From: UBA6016 sp041915365
GTDB taxonomy: Bacteria; Campylobacterota; Campylobacteria; Campylobacterales; UBA6016
Direction of reading: 5' to 3'
DNA length: 64,000 nucleotides
Assembly: GCA_041915365.1 (NCBI GenBank)
Contig: JAYSBP010000011.1
Span: forward strand, 1-64,000
Below, piece by piece: positions 1 through 9,400 of the stretch (position 1 is the stretch's first letter; the number at the start of each line of letters is the position of its first letter). Under the pieces are notes generated by a model. It searched no databases and had not been told where the DNA came from. It saw only the letters and a list, made by a program, of their open reading frames with translations. The position numbers were made by a program, and so were the translations under genes.

Positions 1-65
1 ACACCCGACTGTGCTTCTTTGAGGATGGAGACTATTTGAGCTTCCGAGAAGTTTTTTTTCTTCAT
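1..65 (-). CDS. IS3-family transposase OrfA, N-terminal fragment (runs off edge)
   Basis: The first 21 codons are visible from an ATG at base 65. The protein starts MKKKNFSEAQIVSILKEAQ, closely resembling the N-terminal helix-turn-helix of IS3-family (IS407/ISD1-like) OrfA proteins, which bind the element's ends. The rest lies beyond the left edge, so whether the element is intact cannot be judged. Confidence 0.8.
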   Translation of the reverse strand, partial: MKKKNFSEAQIVSILKEAQSG

Positions 66-155
66 TTTTAACTCCGTGTTTTTATATATAAAAGCCTATC
101 GGCTTATATCTAAAACACTAAGTTGGAGGTGGCGCGAAAAAGTGGGGAGCTTACA
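1..155 (-). mobile_element. IS3-family insertion sequence, one end only
   Basis: This is the transposase-proximal end of an IS3-family element that runs off the left edge. Read on the minus strand, the element begins with TGTAAGCTCCCC at base 155, matching the terminal TG typical of the family, and a transposase OrfA start follows about 90 bases further in. The boundary is independently supported because homology to tpsA stops exactly at base 156. The other end, the second orf and the target duplication lie outside the window. Confidence 0.75.
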
Positions 156-441
156 CTATTATGTCTATTTTTTGGTTGGAGGCTATGTTTACGCTGTCTC
201 CCGATACGGTAGAACCGACTTGCGTATTTGATGCGTTGTTTGTGATAGTAGTCGTAGTCTTGGATGAGAAAAACCCTTTAGACGAGCTTACTCTTTTGTC
301 ATATTCGGTATGAAGTTCTTTGTCGCCTGTTATGGTGGTGTCTTTGGCGCTTGTTAGATTGGTGGCGAGAGCGAAGGTGTTGGTCTCAAAGCCGATTATG
401 CAGAGGGCGATAATGGCTTTGAGGATATGGGTTACTGGCAA
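151..441 (-). pseudogene. tpsA internal fragment with a foreign N-terminus, truncated by IS3
   Basis: The 96-codon frame has two parts. Codons from about TNLTSAK onward are nearly identical to an internal stretch of the large tpsA downstream protein (DNA match 156-366 with 6085-6295). The first roughly 26 residues do not match tpsA and look like a signal peptide: a Lys, then a hydrophobic run AIIALCIIGF, then TFALA. The start would be TTG at 441, with AGGA seven bases upstream. The frame ends in a stop formed at the IS junction. It is probably the remnant of a second orphan tpsA cassette whose distal part was lost when the IS inserted. It could also be a recombination product that is expressed as a short secreted peptide. 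Confidence 0.6.
156..366 (-). repeat. Copy of an internal tpsA segment (partner 6085-6295)
   Basis: About 211 bases match 6085-6295 in the same orientation with only a handful of substitutions, clustered where SSSKGFFSSK replaces SSSKGTFSSK. The near-identity of the DNA, not just the protein, points to recent duplication or gene conversion. It provides a recombination arm against the full-length tpsA. Confidence 0.85.
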
Positions 442-462
442 TATTAAATCCTAATTTAAATT

Positions 463-732
463 TTATTTGCCACAAAAAACAAACAAGGTTAAAATAAAAA
501 ACACAAAAAAGAACCTATAAACAAACTTCATAAAAGTGTCTTGTTCTGGTTTAATCTTGTGTCTAATATACACACCAATACCGCCAATAATCATACTTGC
601 CACCGCTCTCCATAGCTCTGGTTTTAAACTTAACGGAAAACCAAAATATGTCTTTAAGATGATTGGGTACAAAACAATTACTAAGGCTATTGTAACTAGC
701 GAGGCAGATATAATATTTGCGGCAAATCTCAT
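463..732 (-). CDS. Small three-TM membrane protein B, candidate immunity protein
   Basis: This 89-aa protein is mostly hydrophobic, with likely membrane spans near residues 7-28, 40-57 and 66-87, and it ends FVFCGK. It is a diverged paralogue of the 97-aa protein just upstream: both share an N..SA..L..IAL start, a P.IL..FF.FP stretch, an M..G.IG...R segment, D.F.K, and the Phe-rich FCG tail. Its ATG overlaps the TGA of that gene (ATGA), so the two are probably translationally coupled. I recognise no family. Position directly after a tpsA C-terminal cassette suggests immunity to a membrane-active toxin, which is inference only. Confidence 0.65.
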   Translation of the reverse strand: MRFAANIISASLVTIALVIVLYPIILKTYFGFPLSLKPELWRAVASMIIGGIGVYIRHKIKPEQDTFMKFVYRFFFVFFILTLFVFCGK

Positions 733-1022
733 AGCGACCTACCACAAAAGAAAAGTAAAAATGATGCAAAAAATACAGTCATAAACCACTCAAGTATTTT
801 CAAAAAAATATCGTTTTCTACTTTGAGATAAGAAAAGCGCAAAAAAGAACCGATAGCCCCCATATTGAATGATAAAAATATCATCCATGGTTCCCATCTA
901 GTATTGCCTGGAAAGGCAAAAAATAAAATTAATATAAATGGCCATACGATACCCAAGAATGCCAAGGCAATCAATATAGCCGAAAGAATATTTAAAAAAT
1001 TTTTACCGATAATATTCGACAC
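729..1022 (-). CDS. Small three-TM membrane protein A, candidate immunity protein
   Basis: This 97-aa protein starts at a GTG with a strong GGAGGG ribosome site five bases upstream. Likely spans are near residues 9-33, 45-63 and 74-94, ending LLFFCGRSL. It overlaps the next gene by four bases and shares sequence throughout with it, so this is a tandem duplication. It follows a 43-codon one-span gene by 20 bases and the orphan tpsA cassette by about 150. No known family is recognised. Membrane immunity proteins with few spans protect against pore-forming or energy-dissipating CDI toxins, so that role is plausible but unproven. Confidence 0.7.
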   Translation of the reverse strand: MSNIIGKNFLNILSAILIALAFLGIVWPFILILFFAFPGNTRWEPWMIFLSFNMGAIGSFLRFSYLKVENDIFLKILEWFMTVFFASFLLFFCGRSL

Positions 1023-1042
1023 TAATCCCTCCTTTTCTCTTT

Positions 1043-1174
1043 CTATTTAAAGAACATACTATAAAGCATTATCAAATTTACAATCACATAGATACCAATG
1101 ATGAGTGCCCAATGAATTTTTTTTTGCGTTTTTGTTAGTTTTTTATACTCTTTTTCTGACATGTTTGGTGGCAT
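1043..1174 (-). CDS. 43-aa single-span membrane protein after tpsA cassette
   Basis: This gene is very short. The frame opens with ATG at 1174, two bases after the TAA of the orphan tpsA cassette, and encodes MPPNMSEKEYKKLTK followed by a basic stretch and one hydrophobic span (HWALIIGIYVIVNLIMLYSM) ending FFK. An alternative start is the second Met (base 1162). A run of nine A bases lies inside the frame, so length changes there would shift it. Tight spacing suggests it is translated with the cassette and is either a leader or part of the immunity set. Function is unknown. Confidence 0.55.
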   Translation of the reverse strand: MPPNMSEKEYKKLTKTQKKIHWALIIGIYVIVNLIMLYSMFFK

Positions 1175-1176
1175 AT

Positions 1177-3099
1177 TTATTTCCCTATTACTTTTCCAGC
1201 ACCGCCAGCGCCAATACTATAACCTGGCGTTCCTACTCCAAGTTCACCAGCCTTTGTGCCATCTTGTGATATGTTGACACCACCACCAACTCCAACAACT
1301 GATGTAATCGGAATATACCATAAGGCAGCACCGCTAGCGCCACCTAAAAATTCGCTCGTGCCTTTAGCACTAGAATCCCCCTGTATCCATCCACCATTTA
1401 TGGAAAATCCGCCCTTGGAAGGAGATGTTTTAGAAAAATCTTTATTGCCTGCACCCTGTACAAAAATGTCTCCGTTGTGTGTATTAATAGATATACCAAA
1501 AGAACCAGAACTATAAGAACCATTCGCCGATACATAATCAGGCAATCTTGGAGCAGAATCAGCATTCAAAGGTTTTGTAAACTGTTTACTAGCAAATACC
1601 TCTTGTATCTTGGATGGAAGTTTTTGATAAATTGCTAAATCTTTGGCGTCTTCTTTTCTGGCATCAGCATCTTTGCTTTTATCTGATTTACTATCTTTAG
1701 TTATAAAACCGTTAGGATTGGCAATATCAACAGTTGAATAGGTGAACAATCCCGTGCCTCTCAATAGATTTTGCTCAGCCACCAATGTAGCCCCCAAATC
1801 AGACATGGCTTTCGCTTCTTTATACCATGGGGAGCCTATTGCATACTCCGCCTCGCAATGAGTTAGATAGCAAGCGGCAGCGTCTAGTTTATCTTTTTCT
1901 GCTTTTGTTTTATTTTTTTTGAGGTTCGCCAGTTTCTCTTTCTCATCAGGATGCAACTGCCTATTATTCATATCCGTAGTCCCACCGCTGAGAGCCCCTG
2001 TCATAGCTCCGCCGTTGGCGTTTGTGGCTCCTCCCGCCACAGCTCCTATACCGCTAGCTACTCCGGTACTGACTACTGAGGCTATAGCTTTTGCGGCTGT
2101 TTCATTCATCCCTGAGTTTATTAGAGACTCTGCTGTTTTTGCTTGTAGTTCGTTTAGCATAGGTGCACTACTTGCTACTGCGGCGTTTGCAGTTGCCCCT
2201 GCAACTCCTCCACCCAGTCCACCTGCGGCAGTGTGAAGAGCTACTCTATATATTCCGCCCTCATCCCATTTGGCGGCTTCATTTAGTAGTTCTTGTTTTC
2301 TTGTTGGGTCTTGTTCTTCTTTGGCTTGTGTTTGTAGTTCATTTACTTTTTTGGATGAATAGTCCCCTATAGCCTTAGGAGCTACACTAGAGAATGTCTT
2401 GATTATCTCAGCGCTTGCTTGTACTTTACCCTCTACCTCTTCTTTGTTAAATATCTTCTCTAGTTTGGTATGAGAGTTTTTAGTATCAGTGTTGAGAGAA
2501 GCTATTGTCTCTTTAGCGTCTTTGCCTGTTAGGGCTTTTTGTTTATCTTCGTCTGTTATGTTGATGTTTGATTTGGAGATTGCTGATTTCGTTGTAGAGG
2601 ATGCGTCTCCTTTATCGTTAGAGAATCCTCCCATACCTAGCATAGAGCTTCCGCCTCCAGAGATAGCTACGCTTGTACTGCTTGCGGAGTACTCTGCTTT
2701 ATTGCCCACATCCGAGGTTGTTATAGTGGCCGTGGTTAGGGTGTTTTTATTGTCGGCAATAGCTTTATCGGAACTCTCTATTGCTGCTCCTTTTAGATTT
2801 GTATTGCCTGCTACTTTTATATCGAAGCCACCGTCTTTTGTTTTTATGGCGGATTGTTCATTGACGCTTTGATAGTCTGATTTGGCTTTAGCCTGTGCGT
2901 ATGACGCAGAGGCGCTAAACCCTGCTCCTGCGGTTACGCTTCCCCCTATGTTTTGAGAGGAGGATTTGTAGGTGGAGGTGTCTTGTTGTGACTCTATGGC
3001 GAGGTTGCCGCCTATGTTTGCTTTTAGAGTGTCACGGTTTTGAGAGTGGTTGATTATGGTTTGCATGCATCTGCCTGTGGATAGAGTTTTGTGCACCAT
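1177..3099 (-). CDS. Orphan TpsA/CdiA-like C-terminal cassette
   Basis: The frame (640 codons at most) lacks a signal peptide and TPS domain. Similarity to full-length tpsA begins near codon 26 (KANIGGNL..ES.QDT) and runs through the conserved blocks DGGFDIKV, TLTTA and ITDE..QKALTGK to about codon 230. The protein then diverges. It carries a Gly/Ala-rich stretch (285-375), NNRQLHPDEKEKL (378-390), a Cys pair (C410, C415) typical of haemagglutinin pre-toxin regions, and a Gly/Ser-rich tip from about PDYVSANG (518) to the end with a short hydrophobic segment. The apparent start overlaps the lipoprotein gene and has no clear ribosome site, so it may be silent until recombined into tpsA, or be translated by coupling. 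Confidence 0.7.
   Translation of the reverse strand: MVHKTLSTGRCMQTIINHSQNRDTLKANIGGNLAIESQQDTSTYKSSSQNIGGSVTAGAGFSASASYAQAKAKSDYQSVNEQSAIKTKDGGFDIKVAGNTNLKGAAIESSDKAIADNKNTLTTATITTSDVGNKAEYSASSTSVAISGGGSSMLGMGGFSNDKGDASSTTKSAISKSNINITDEDKQKALTGKDAKETIASLNTDTKNSHTKLEKIFNKEEVEGKVQASAEIIKTFSSVAPKAIGDYSSKKVNELQTQAKEEQDPTRKQELLNEAAKWDEGGIYRVALHTAAGGLGGGVAGATANAAVASSAPMLNELQAKTAESLINSGMNETAAKAIASVVSTGVASGIGAVAGGATNANGGAMTGALSGGTTDMNNRQLHPDEKEKLANLKKNKTKAEKDKLDAAACYLTHCEAEYAIGSPWYKEAKAMSDLGATLVAEQNLLRGTGLFTYSTVDIANPNGFITKDSKSDKSKDADARKEDAKDLAIYQKLPSKIQEVFASKQFTKPLNADSAPRLPDYVSANGSYSSGSFGISINTHNGDIFVQGAGNKDFSKTSPSKGGFSINGGWIQGDSSAKGTSEFLGGASGAALWYIPITSVVGVGGGVNISQDGTKAGELGVGTPGYSIGAGGAGKVIGK
3001..3026 (-). 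repeat. Cassette boundary homology (partner 5018-5043)
   Basis: At the 5' boundary of the orphan cassette 25 of 26 bases match tpsA (the KANIGGNL coding region). Homology stops abruptly upstream, where the sequence becomes the end of the lipoprotein gene. This defines where the cassette was joined and could serve as one crossover point. Confidence 0.75.
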
Positions 3100-3488
3100 T
3101 TGCTGTTTAGTCTCATAGATATGTTTCTATCGGGTATTTGGCTAAGAGGGAGATTGCAGGCGGGGAGGGTTGGGTAGTCTTGGCAGAAGGTTTTATTTTT
3201 TGAAACATTTTGATATGAAATATCTTCAAATCCAGCTTTTTCCATGCATCTACCCAGTAAGGCTGCTTTATTCATATCATTTGTACTATCGCCAAACGGA
3301 CTCTCATACCCGCACTCAAGCAGAGCTTTTTGTATCTCTATTTCGTCTAGCTTTTTCTGTTCTTCGGTACGAAAATACGGCGTGCCTTGCCTTTCCCATC
3401 CCTCATATTCGTAAGGCAAAGGATGCCTTTGGAAGCATCCAGTAAGACCGATTGCCAAAACAACAGATAACAAAATTAATCTGTTCAT
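3054..3488 (-). CDS. Small lipoprotein, candidate immunity protein for TpsA tip
   Basis: This 144-aa protein has a lipoprotein signal (MNRLILLSVVLAIGLTGC, lipobox LTGC with Cys18). The mature part is charged and has seven Cys besides the lipidated one, including an ECGYESPF...GRCMEKAGF motif of a type often seen in small lipoproteins near haemagglutinin/CDI genes. The ATG overlaps the TGA of tpsA by four bases (ATGA), so expression is coupled to it. A periplasmic lipoprotein would be well placed to neutralise a lipase-like toxin tip, as Tli proteins do for Tle lipases. I infer this from position and topology, not from a recognised family. Confidence 0.75.
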   Translation of the reverse strand: MNRLILLSVVLAIGLTGCFQRHPLPYEYEGWERQGTPYFRTEEQKKLDEIEIQKALLECGYESPFGDSTNDMNKAALLGRCMEKAGFEDISYQNVSKNKTFCQDYPTLPACNLPLSQIPDRNISMRLNSKWCTKLYPQADACKP

Positions 3489-6400
3489 TTACCGCCACCT
3501 TGCGCCGTGTAGTCAATAGCCGGAACTAACTTCGGAGCTTGCCCGCCCCAATAATCATTTATAAGCTTTATACGCTGTTGAAGTTTAGTCGTCGGCTGAA
3601 AATTACTAGCATCCTTATAATACAGATTGTGAGCAGTGTTCTCTTGTCCTGTTGCGGCTCTGATGCCTTCCCATATCACAGAGCTTCCACTTGGGATAGT
3701 TCCTCCCGTAGATGGGTTGAGACCTATGATGGTGCCTATAGGGTCTGCAGCGTGGGCTTGGTATTGGATGGACATTTTGGTTTTTTGGGTAGGGTCTGTT
3801 ATGGCGTCACGGTTTTGAAGATAGCTAACCGTACTATCTGCGTTTGCTACATTTTGTGCGGGACCGTAAAAGTTGACATAGGTGTTACTGAGGGCTCCTT
3901 TTGAGTTTGGCTCATTCTTGATAGATTCTGCGGCATTGGTAAATGTGAGACTGCCTCTACTATGAGCGTCTATTTCTAGTCCGCTTTGACCGTATGTTTT
4001 TAGGATGTCCTTTGTTAATTGCGTAGCATTTGCAAGTCCCAATGTATCGCCCTCCATGTATTTTTGGTATCCGGCAACGGCAAGTTCGGATAGTATATTG
4101 TTTGCCTGAGGGAATATGATAGCATATACGGGAGCATCTCCGGATGCGTGTTGTGAGGCGTATTTTACTGCGGCTTTTTCATCGTTGAATATACCGTTGT
4201 CGGATATACGGACTTTACCGTTTTCATCTTTTTGTAAATTTGCTTTTTCGCTGTCGCTTACTTCTTGCACGATTTGTTTTCCGTCTTTGTCTTTTGCGAT
4301 TTTAACTAGTTTTGCATTTTTGGCAAACATAGTGTTATGAGCTTCATCCGTTATCGCAGTCACAGCCTCATACGCAAGCATTTTTAGAGCTTGTTCGTCT
4401 TTTGCTTTTTGTTTTACGGCTTCTATGTCCGCTTTCACAAGAGCTTTATTGGTATCGGATGTGTTTGTATTTACGCTTTGTGCTGTCTGTTTGGCTGTTT
4501 TTCCGGTTAGGGCTTTTTGTCTTGCTTCGTCTGTTATAGTGATGTTTGATTTGCTAACAGCGGATTTGGCGACGCTAGAATCACTAGTGGATGCTTTACC
4601 GTTATTTAGCAGGTTTTGGGCTACGCCTTTTACTGCAGCGTATTTGCCAGTGAACATATCCGTACTGAGAGAGTATCCGCTAGTGTCGGCATTTGCGCTT
4701 GTTGAATTTTGGATATCGGATGTTGTCAGCGTAGCTGTCGTTAGAGAGTTTTTATTATTCTCTACGGCTTTGTCGCTACTGGATATAGTAGCTCCTTTAA
4801 GGGTCGTGTCTTTGGCTACTTTGATATCGAAGCCGCCGTCTCCCGCCTTGATGGCTGTTTGCTCCACTACGCTTTTATAATCTGCATTGGCATTGGTTTT
4901 TGACATACTGACGCTGGCGCCGAAATTGCCCGGTCCATATACAGGAATACTAACGGAAAAGCCCGATGAGCTTTGTTTGGAGACAGCGGACATAGTATCT
5001 TGCCTAGACTCTACATTGAGATTGCCGCCTATGTTTGCTTTTACACTATCTGCTGAAAGTAGGGCTCCTTTGATATTTGTATCGTTATTTGAGGTGATGG
5101 TTAGCGTATCTTTTGCGGATACTACGCTATTTAGATTTGCTACACTATCGGTATTGTCATATCCTTTGGCTCTTGAGGCGGAGACATCTAGGCTAACGCC
5201 AAGCCCTTTTGAGGTTGCGCTTACGGATACGCCAACACTAGAGCTGCTACTTGAGTTGTTTGAACGGTTAGAAAAAGTATCTTGTGCAGACTCTATGTTG
5301 ACATCTTTTGCGGACGATAGAGCTATATTATTCGCCGCCACTTTTGAGCCGACTATATCGATGTTGTCTTTTGTGGAAGTGATGTTTAGATTTTCTCCCG
5401 CCAAAGCATTGCTTTGAGTGTTTGTTAGTGTGTTTGTATTACTCTCTGATTTACTGCTAGAGCTTCCATAGCTTAGACTGACCTTTATACCTGCTGCTGC
5501 CGCAATATCTGTCGGGGCACCGGAGGACATTGCATTGCCTATTGCCTTGCCTGAGTCATAGGCGTTTACCCCTTGCAGTCCGGCAACCACTGCGTTTAGC
5601 TGTCTGCTTCTTGCATCAGTCGTCTTTGTGGCTTGTTTTGCGTGAGTCGCAACACTTTGAGCTAGATTTAGCGTGCCGCTCGAAAGAGACAATGTCAAGC
5701 CAGATGTCTTTATCTGTTGCACCTCACTCTGGCTTACAGTATCCACCCCTGTAGTTATGGCTACATTAGAACCGCTGATAGTTAGGTCTTTTGGGGCTAC
5801 TATGTCGGAGCCTTTGACGGCTACCTCTTTGTTTGAGGCTATGTTGACATTTCCTTCTATGGAGCCGACCGTGGATTTGGCATCGCTTTGGGTGTAGCCT
5901 TGTGTCGTCTGAGATAGTGAAGTGCTCTGAGTGCCGTATGTAATACCTAGTCCCCCTGAGCTAAAAAATCCGCTTTTTTTAGTCTCGGAGAATGATTGGT
6001 TTAGGTGTTCGTTTTTACCTGCGGTGATGTTTATGTTATCTGTTGCACTTAGCGTAGCGTCTTTGGTCGCTACTACATTGGAGGCTATTATGTCTATTTT
6101 TTGGTTGGAGGCTATATTTACGCTGTCTCCCGATACGGTAGAACCGACTTGCGTATTTGATGCGTTGTTTGTGATAGTAGTCGTAGTCTTGGATGAGAAA
6201 GTTCCTTTGGAAGAGCTTACTCTTTTGTCATATTCGGTATGAAGTTCTTTGTCGCCTGTTATTGTGGTGTCTTTGGCGCTTGTTAGATTGGTGGCTCCGT
6301 TTGCGCTGTTTATGGTAGAGCTAGAGACTAGTATGTTTCCGGCGTTTGTTTTATTGGCGGTGTTGGCGGCTACTATATTTAGGTTGCCTCTTGTGTTTAT

Positions 6401-9400
6401 AGTGGCACCCTTGATAGTCTCATCCGAGGAGCTGTATGTATGGTTTCTTGCCGCATAACTACTTGTTTGTAGGTCTTTGACGCTTCTTAGTTCTACATTG
6501 CCGCTTACAGCCGTCAAATTAGCAGCATCTGCCGTTATGTTGGCTCCGGAGGCAGTGATATTTGCGCCCGATGTTGCGCTCAGATTTTTGGCGGCGGTGA
6601 TATTTGAGGCTATGTTGTTCGTCTCTTTTATGGTGGCGTATGATTTGTTAGTCGTTACGGTGGATACATTGATGTTATTTGAAGCGGTCATATCCATATT
6701 TGAGCCCGAGGTTACGGTTGCACCATTGATATTTATATCACGGTCGGCAGATAGGCTCATATCGCCTTTGCTTGAGAATGTACCTAACGTGTTTGTAATG
6801 TCATTAGCGCTTGCTATGGCCAATACTCCGCCAGAACCTATCTCTCCTAGCTTATTAGCCACATCTTTTGCGAGGACATATGTGGCATTACCTGATTTTA
6901 TGACACCGGAGTTTGTTACGCTGCCGGATGCATTGACATAAGCCGTGTCATTGGCGCTTATCAGAGCTCCTTGCGGGGTAAGAGACACGCTGTTTGAAGC
7001 TAGATATACTTGCGGCACCAGGGCGTTTTGTGTTTGGCCGTTGGGGAGTGTGACGCTTTTTTCCACCATCCAGACTATGTCACTAGATAATGCGGCTACC
7101 TGTGCGGCGCTAAGAGAGGCTCCTATTTTTAGATGAAGAGAACTTGCCTGATTTAATGCATTATCCATTAGAGCTTGGAACTGTGCATTGTCGTCGTTGT
7201 AACCACTGAGAAATCTTTTTCCCGTTAGCTGTCCTATCTGCTGAGTGATGAGCTTTTGTTCATTATATCCATCGCCAAATCTTTTTGTCTCATACGCAGG
7301 GTCATAGCTTAGCTTGCTAAGCATAAAATCAGATGAGAGCCATTTGCCTTTATCGGCAAACTGTGGGTCTATTTCTATTAGGTATTTGGCGGCAGGGTCA
7401 GTGTTTTGAATAGATATTACCGAAGGTGTTACATTTGGATTGTCGATAGTTTTTAGCAAAGTACCGTTTGTGTTACTCTGGCGGGTGGCATTGTCTATCG
7501 TAACGGACTCATAGTAGGTTGCATTGTAGCCGTATGCTACATAACCCCAATCGTCGCTACACTTTTTATTATACCAAGGCCCATGGCAAGAACGCCCAGT
7601 AACCTGCCAAATATATTGTGTACCCGATTGGATTATCGGCTGTTGCGCAGTGATAGCCTGATTGTCTATCGTATTCGCATTTATCGCTAAATTTCCGCCT
7701 GATAGTATGCTGCTTTGGTAGTTGGTAAGAGTATTCGTATCTAGCGCCATATCCCCTGCGCTTTTGAGTTGAGCCGGACTAGTGTGTGTGATATTCGGTT
7801 TGTAATGCGTCTCCGTGTAGTTTGCATAGCTGTTTCCACCCAGACTTTTGCTCTGTCCGCTCAAAGCGTAGTCCACTATCCACTCATACGCAAAGTTGTT
7901 ATTCGTATTTACGATACTGTCGGCCGAAATTCCTAGCATCCCCATTGACTCTATAGTAGCAGAGCTATTTGTTAGAGTTGTTGCTCTCCCCGTAGCTAGC
8001 TTGTTTGTATCAAGGGCTCCGCCTATGTACATGTTGCCGAGAGTATATATGAGTGCGTCGTCTTTGTTTAGGATGTTTGCAACGCCGATATTAAGGTCAT
8101 TTCTTGAGGCTATTGTAGAGTAGTTGGTTAGATTGACGGCAGATATTGCTACGCTGTCGCCATATATCTTGCCTCCGACTTTGTTGTTGAGATTTTGCAA
8201 GTTTATGTATGTACTTATGGCATTTATCGTACCAGTATTATCGATAGTTCCGCTACCATCACCTATACTTATATTTGAGGCTAGCAAATCTGCTTTGTTG
8301 TCTATAGAGACGGCTTTTAGCCCAAGCGTACTATCAGACTTACTGACGGAAGCGTTCTCATCTAGCCCTGCCGCCATTGTGGCGCCTAGTTTATTTGATA
8401 TAGTATTGGCTTTTGCGGACAGATTGCCGTATGACGCCACTAACCCGGAGTTGCTCAATGTAGCATTTGTGTCTATGTTTGTGCTTCCGAGGGAGTAGAT
8501 AGTGTCAGTGTTTATTACATCGGATGCTGCGGAGATAGCTATACTACCCTTGGAATATATTTTTGATGCATTTTCAAGCTTGCCGTTTGCGCTAATTATA
8601 AGCTCGCTTGTAGCCGATATCTCGCCGTTGTTTCGCACACCCACGCCTGCCTCAGTAGCTACGAGTCTTATCTTGCCTGCATACATACCGCCCAATGCCC
8701 CTGTGTCTATCGCATATACAGGTATCGGCGCGGAACTTGAGTTTGGAGTGACGGTATTTGTATCGAGGCTTACATCATTTGCACCGGATATGATGTTTAG
8801 ATTTTTTGCCCATACTTTGCTATGTAGGTTTACGGTTCTAGCTATTATGTCGGTATAGTCTGACTCATTGCCGTTTAGGCCGTCTCCGCTTATATCAACG
8901 CTACCGTTAGATACTCTATATCCATCCATGCTGCCGTTATTGATTATAGGTACCCCGGTCGTTAGCACCCCTCTATTGACATTGATAAACCCGGCTCCAT
9001 CCACCATAATACCGTTTGGATTTGCGATAATGACATTCGCCTTACTCCCTGCAACTTCTATGAAACCCCTAAGTAGGCTTTTATCGTTAGAATTTACTTC
9101 ATTTAGAATTGTCTTGGCGCTACTTCCGAGCGCTTTATTTCCTTCTATCCACCCTGCAAGCTTTGTTTGCACATCGGTGGCGGAGTTATTGAGTACGACA
9201 CCGGAACGCTCGACATCAAATTTTGAATAGACATTGTGAGACAAACCGCTACTATTTGGAGCCTGTATGTTGACATATGTTACGCCGCTTGAAGATGTTT
9301 TTACGGTCGGCTGCTTGTTTGCGTTTGCCGTTACATCGGCTATTATCTCGGCAAAAACATTTGAGCTAAGAAGCAATGAAAGCCAAATAAATAAAACCAC

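Noticed and set aside
1100..1130. Poly-A tract in the 43-aa frame as a phase-variation switch
   Set aside because: Nine A bases could slip, but such runs are common in this AT-rich sequence. There is no second sign of on/off switching, so it was left as a remark.
4887..9230. Many long plus-strand frames opposite tpsA (for example 4887-5417 and 8868-9230)
   Set aside because: They are hydrophobic shadow frames of the repetitive tpsA gene, without ribosome sites or family features.
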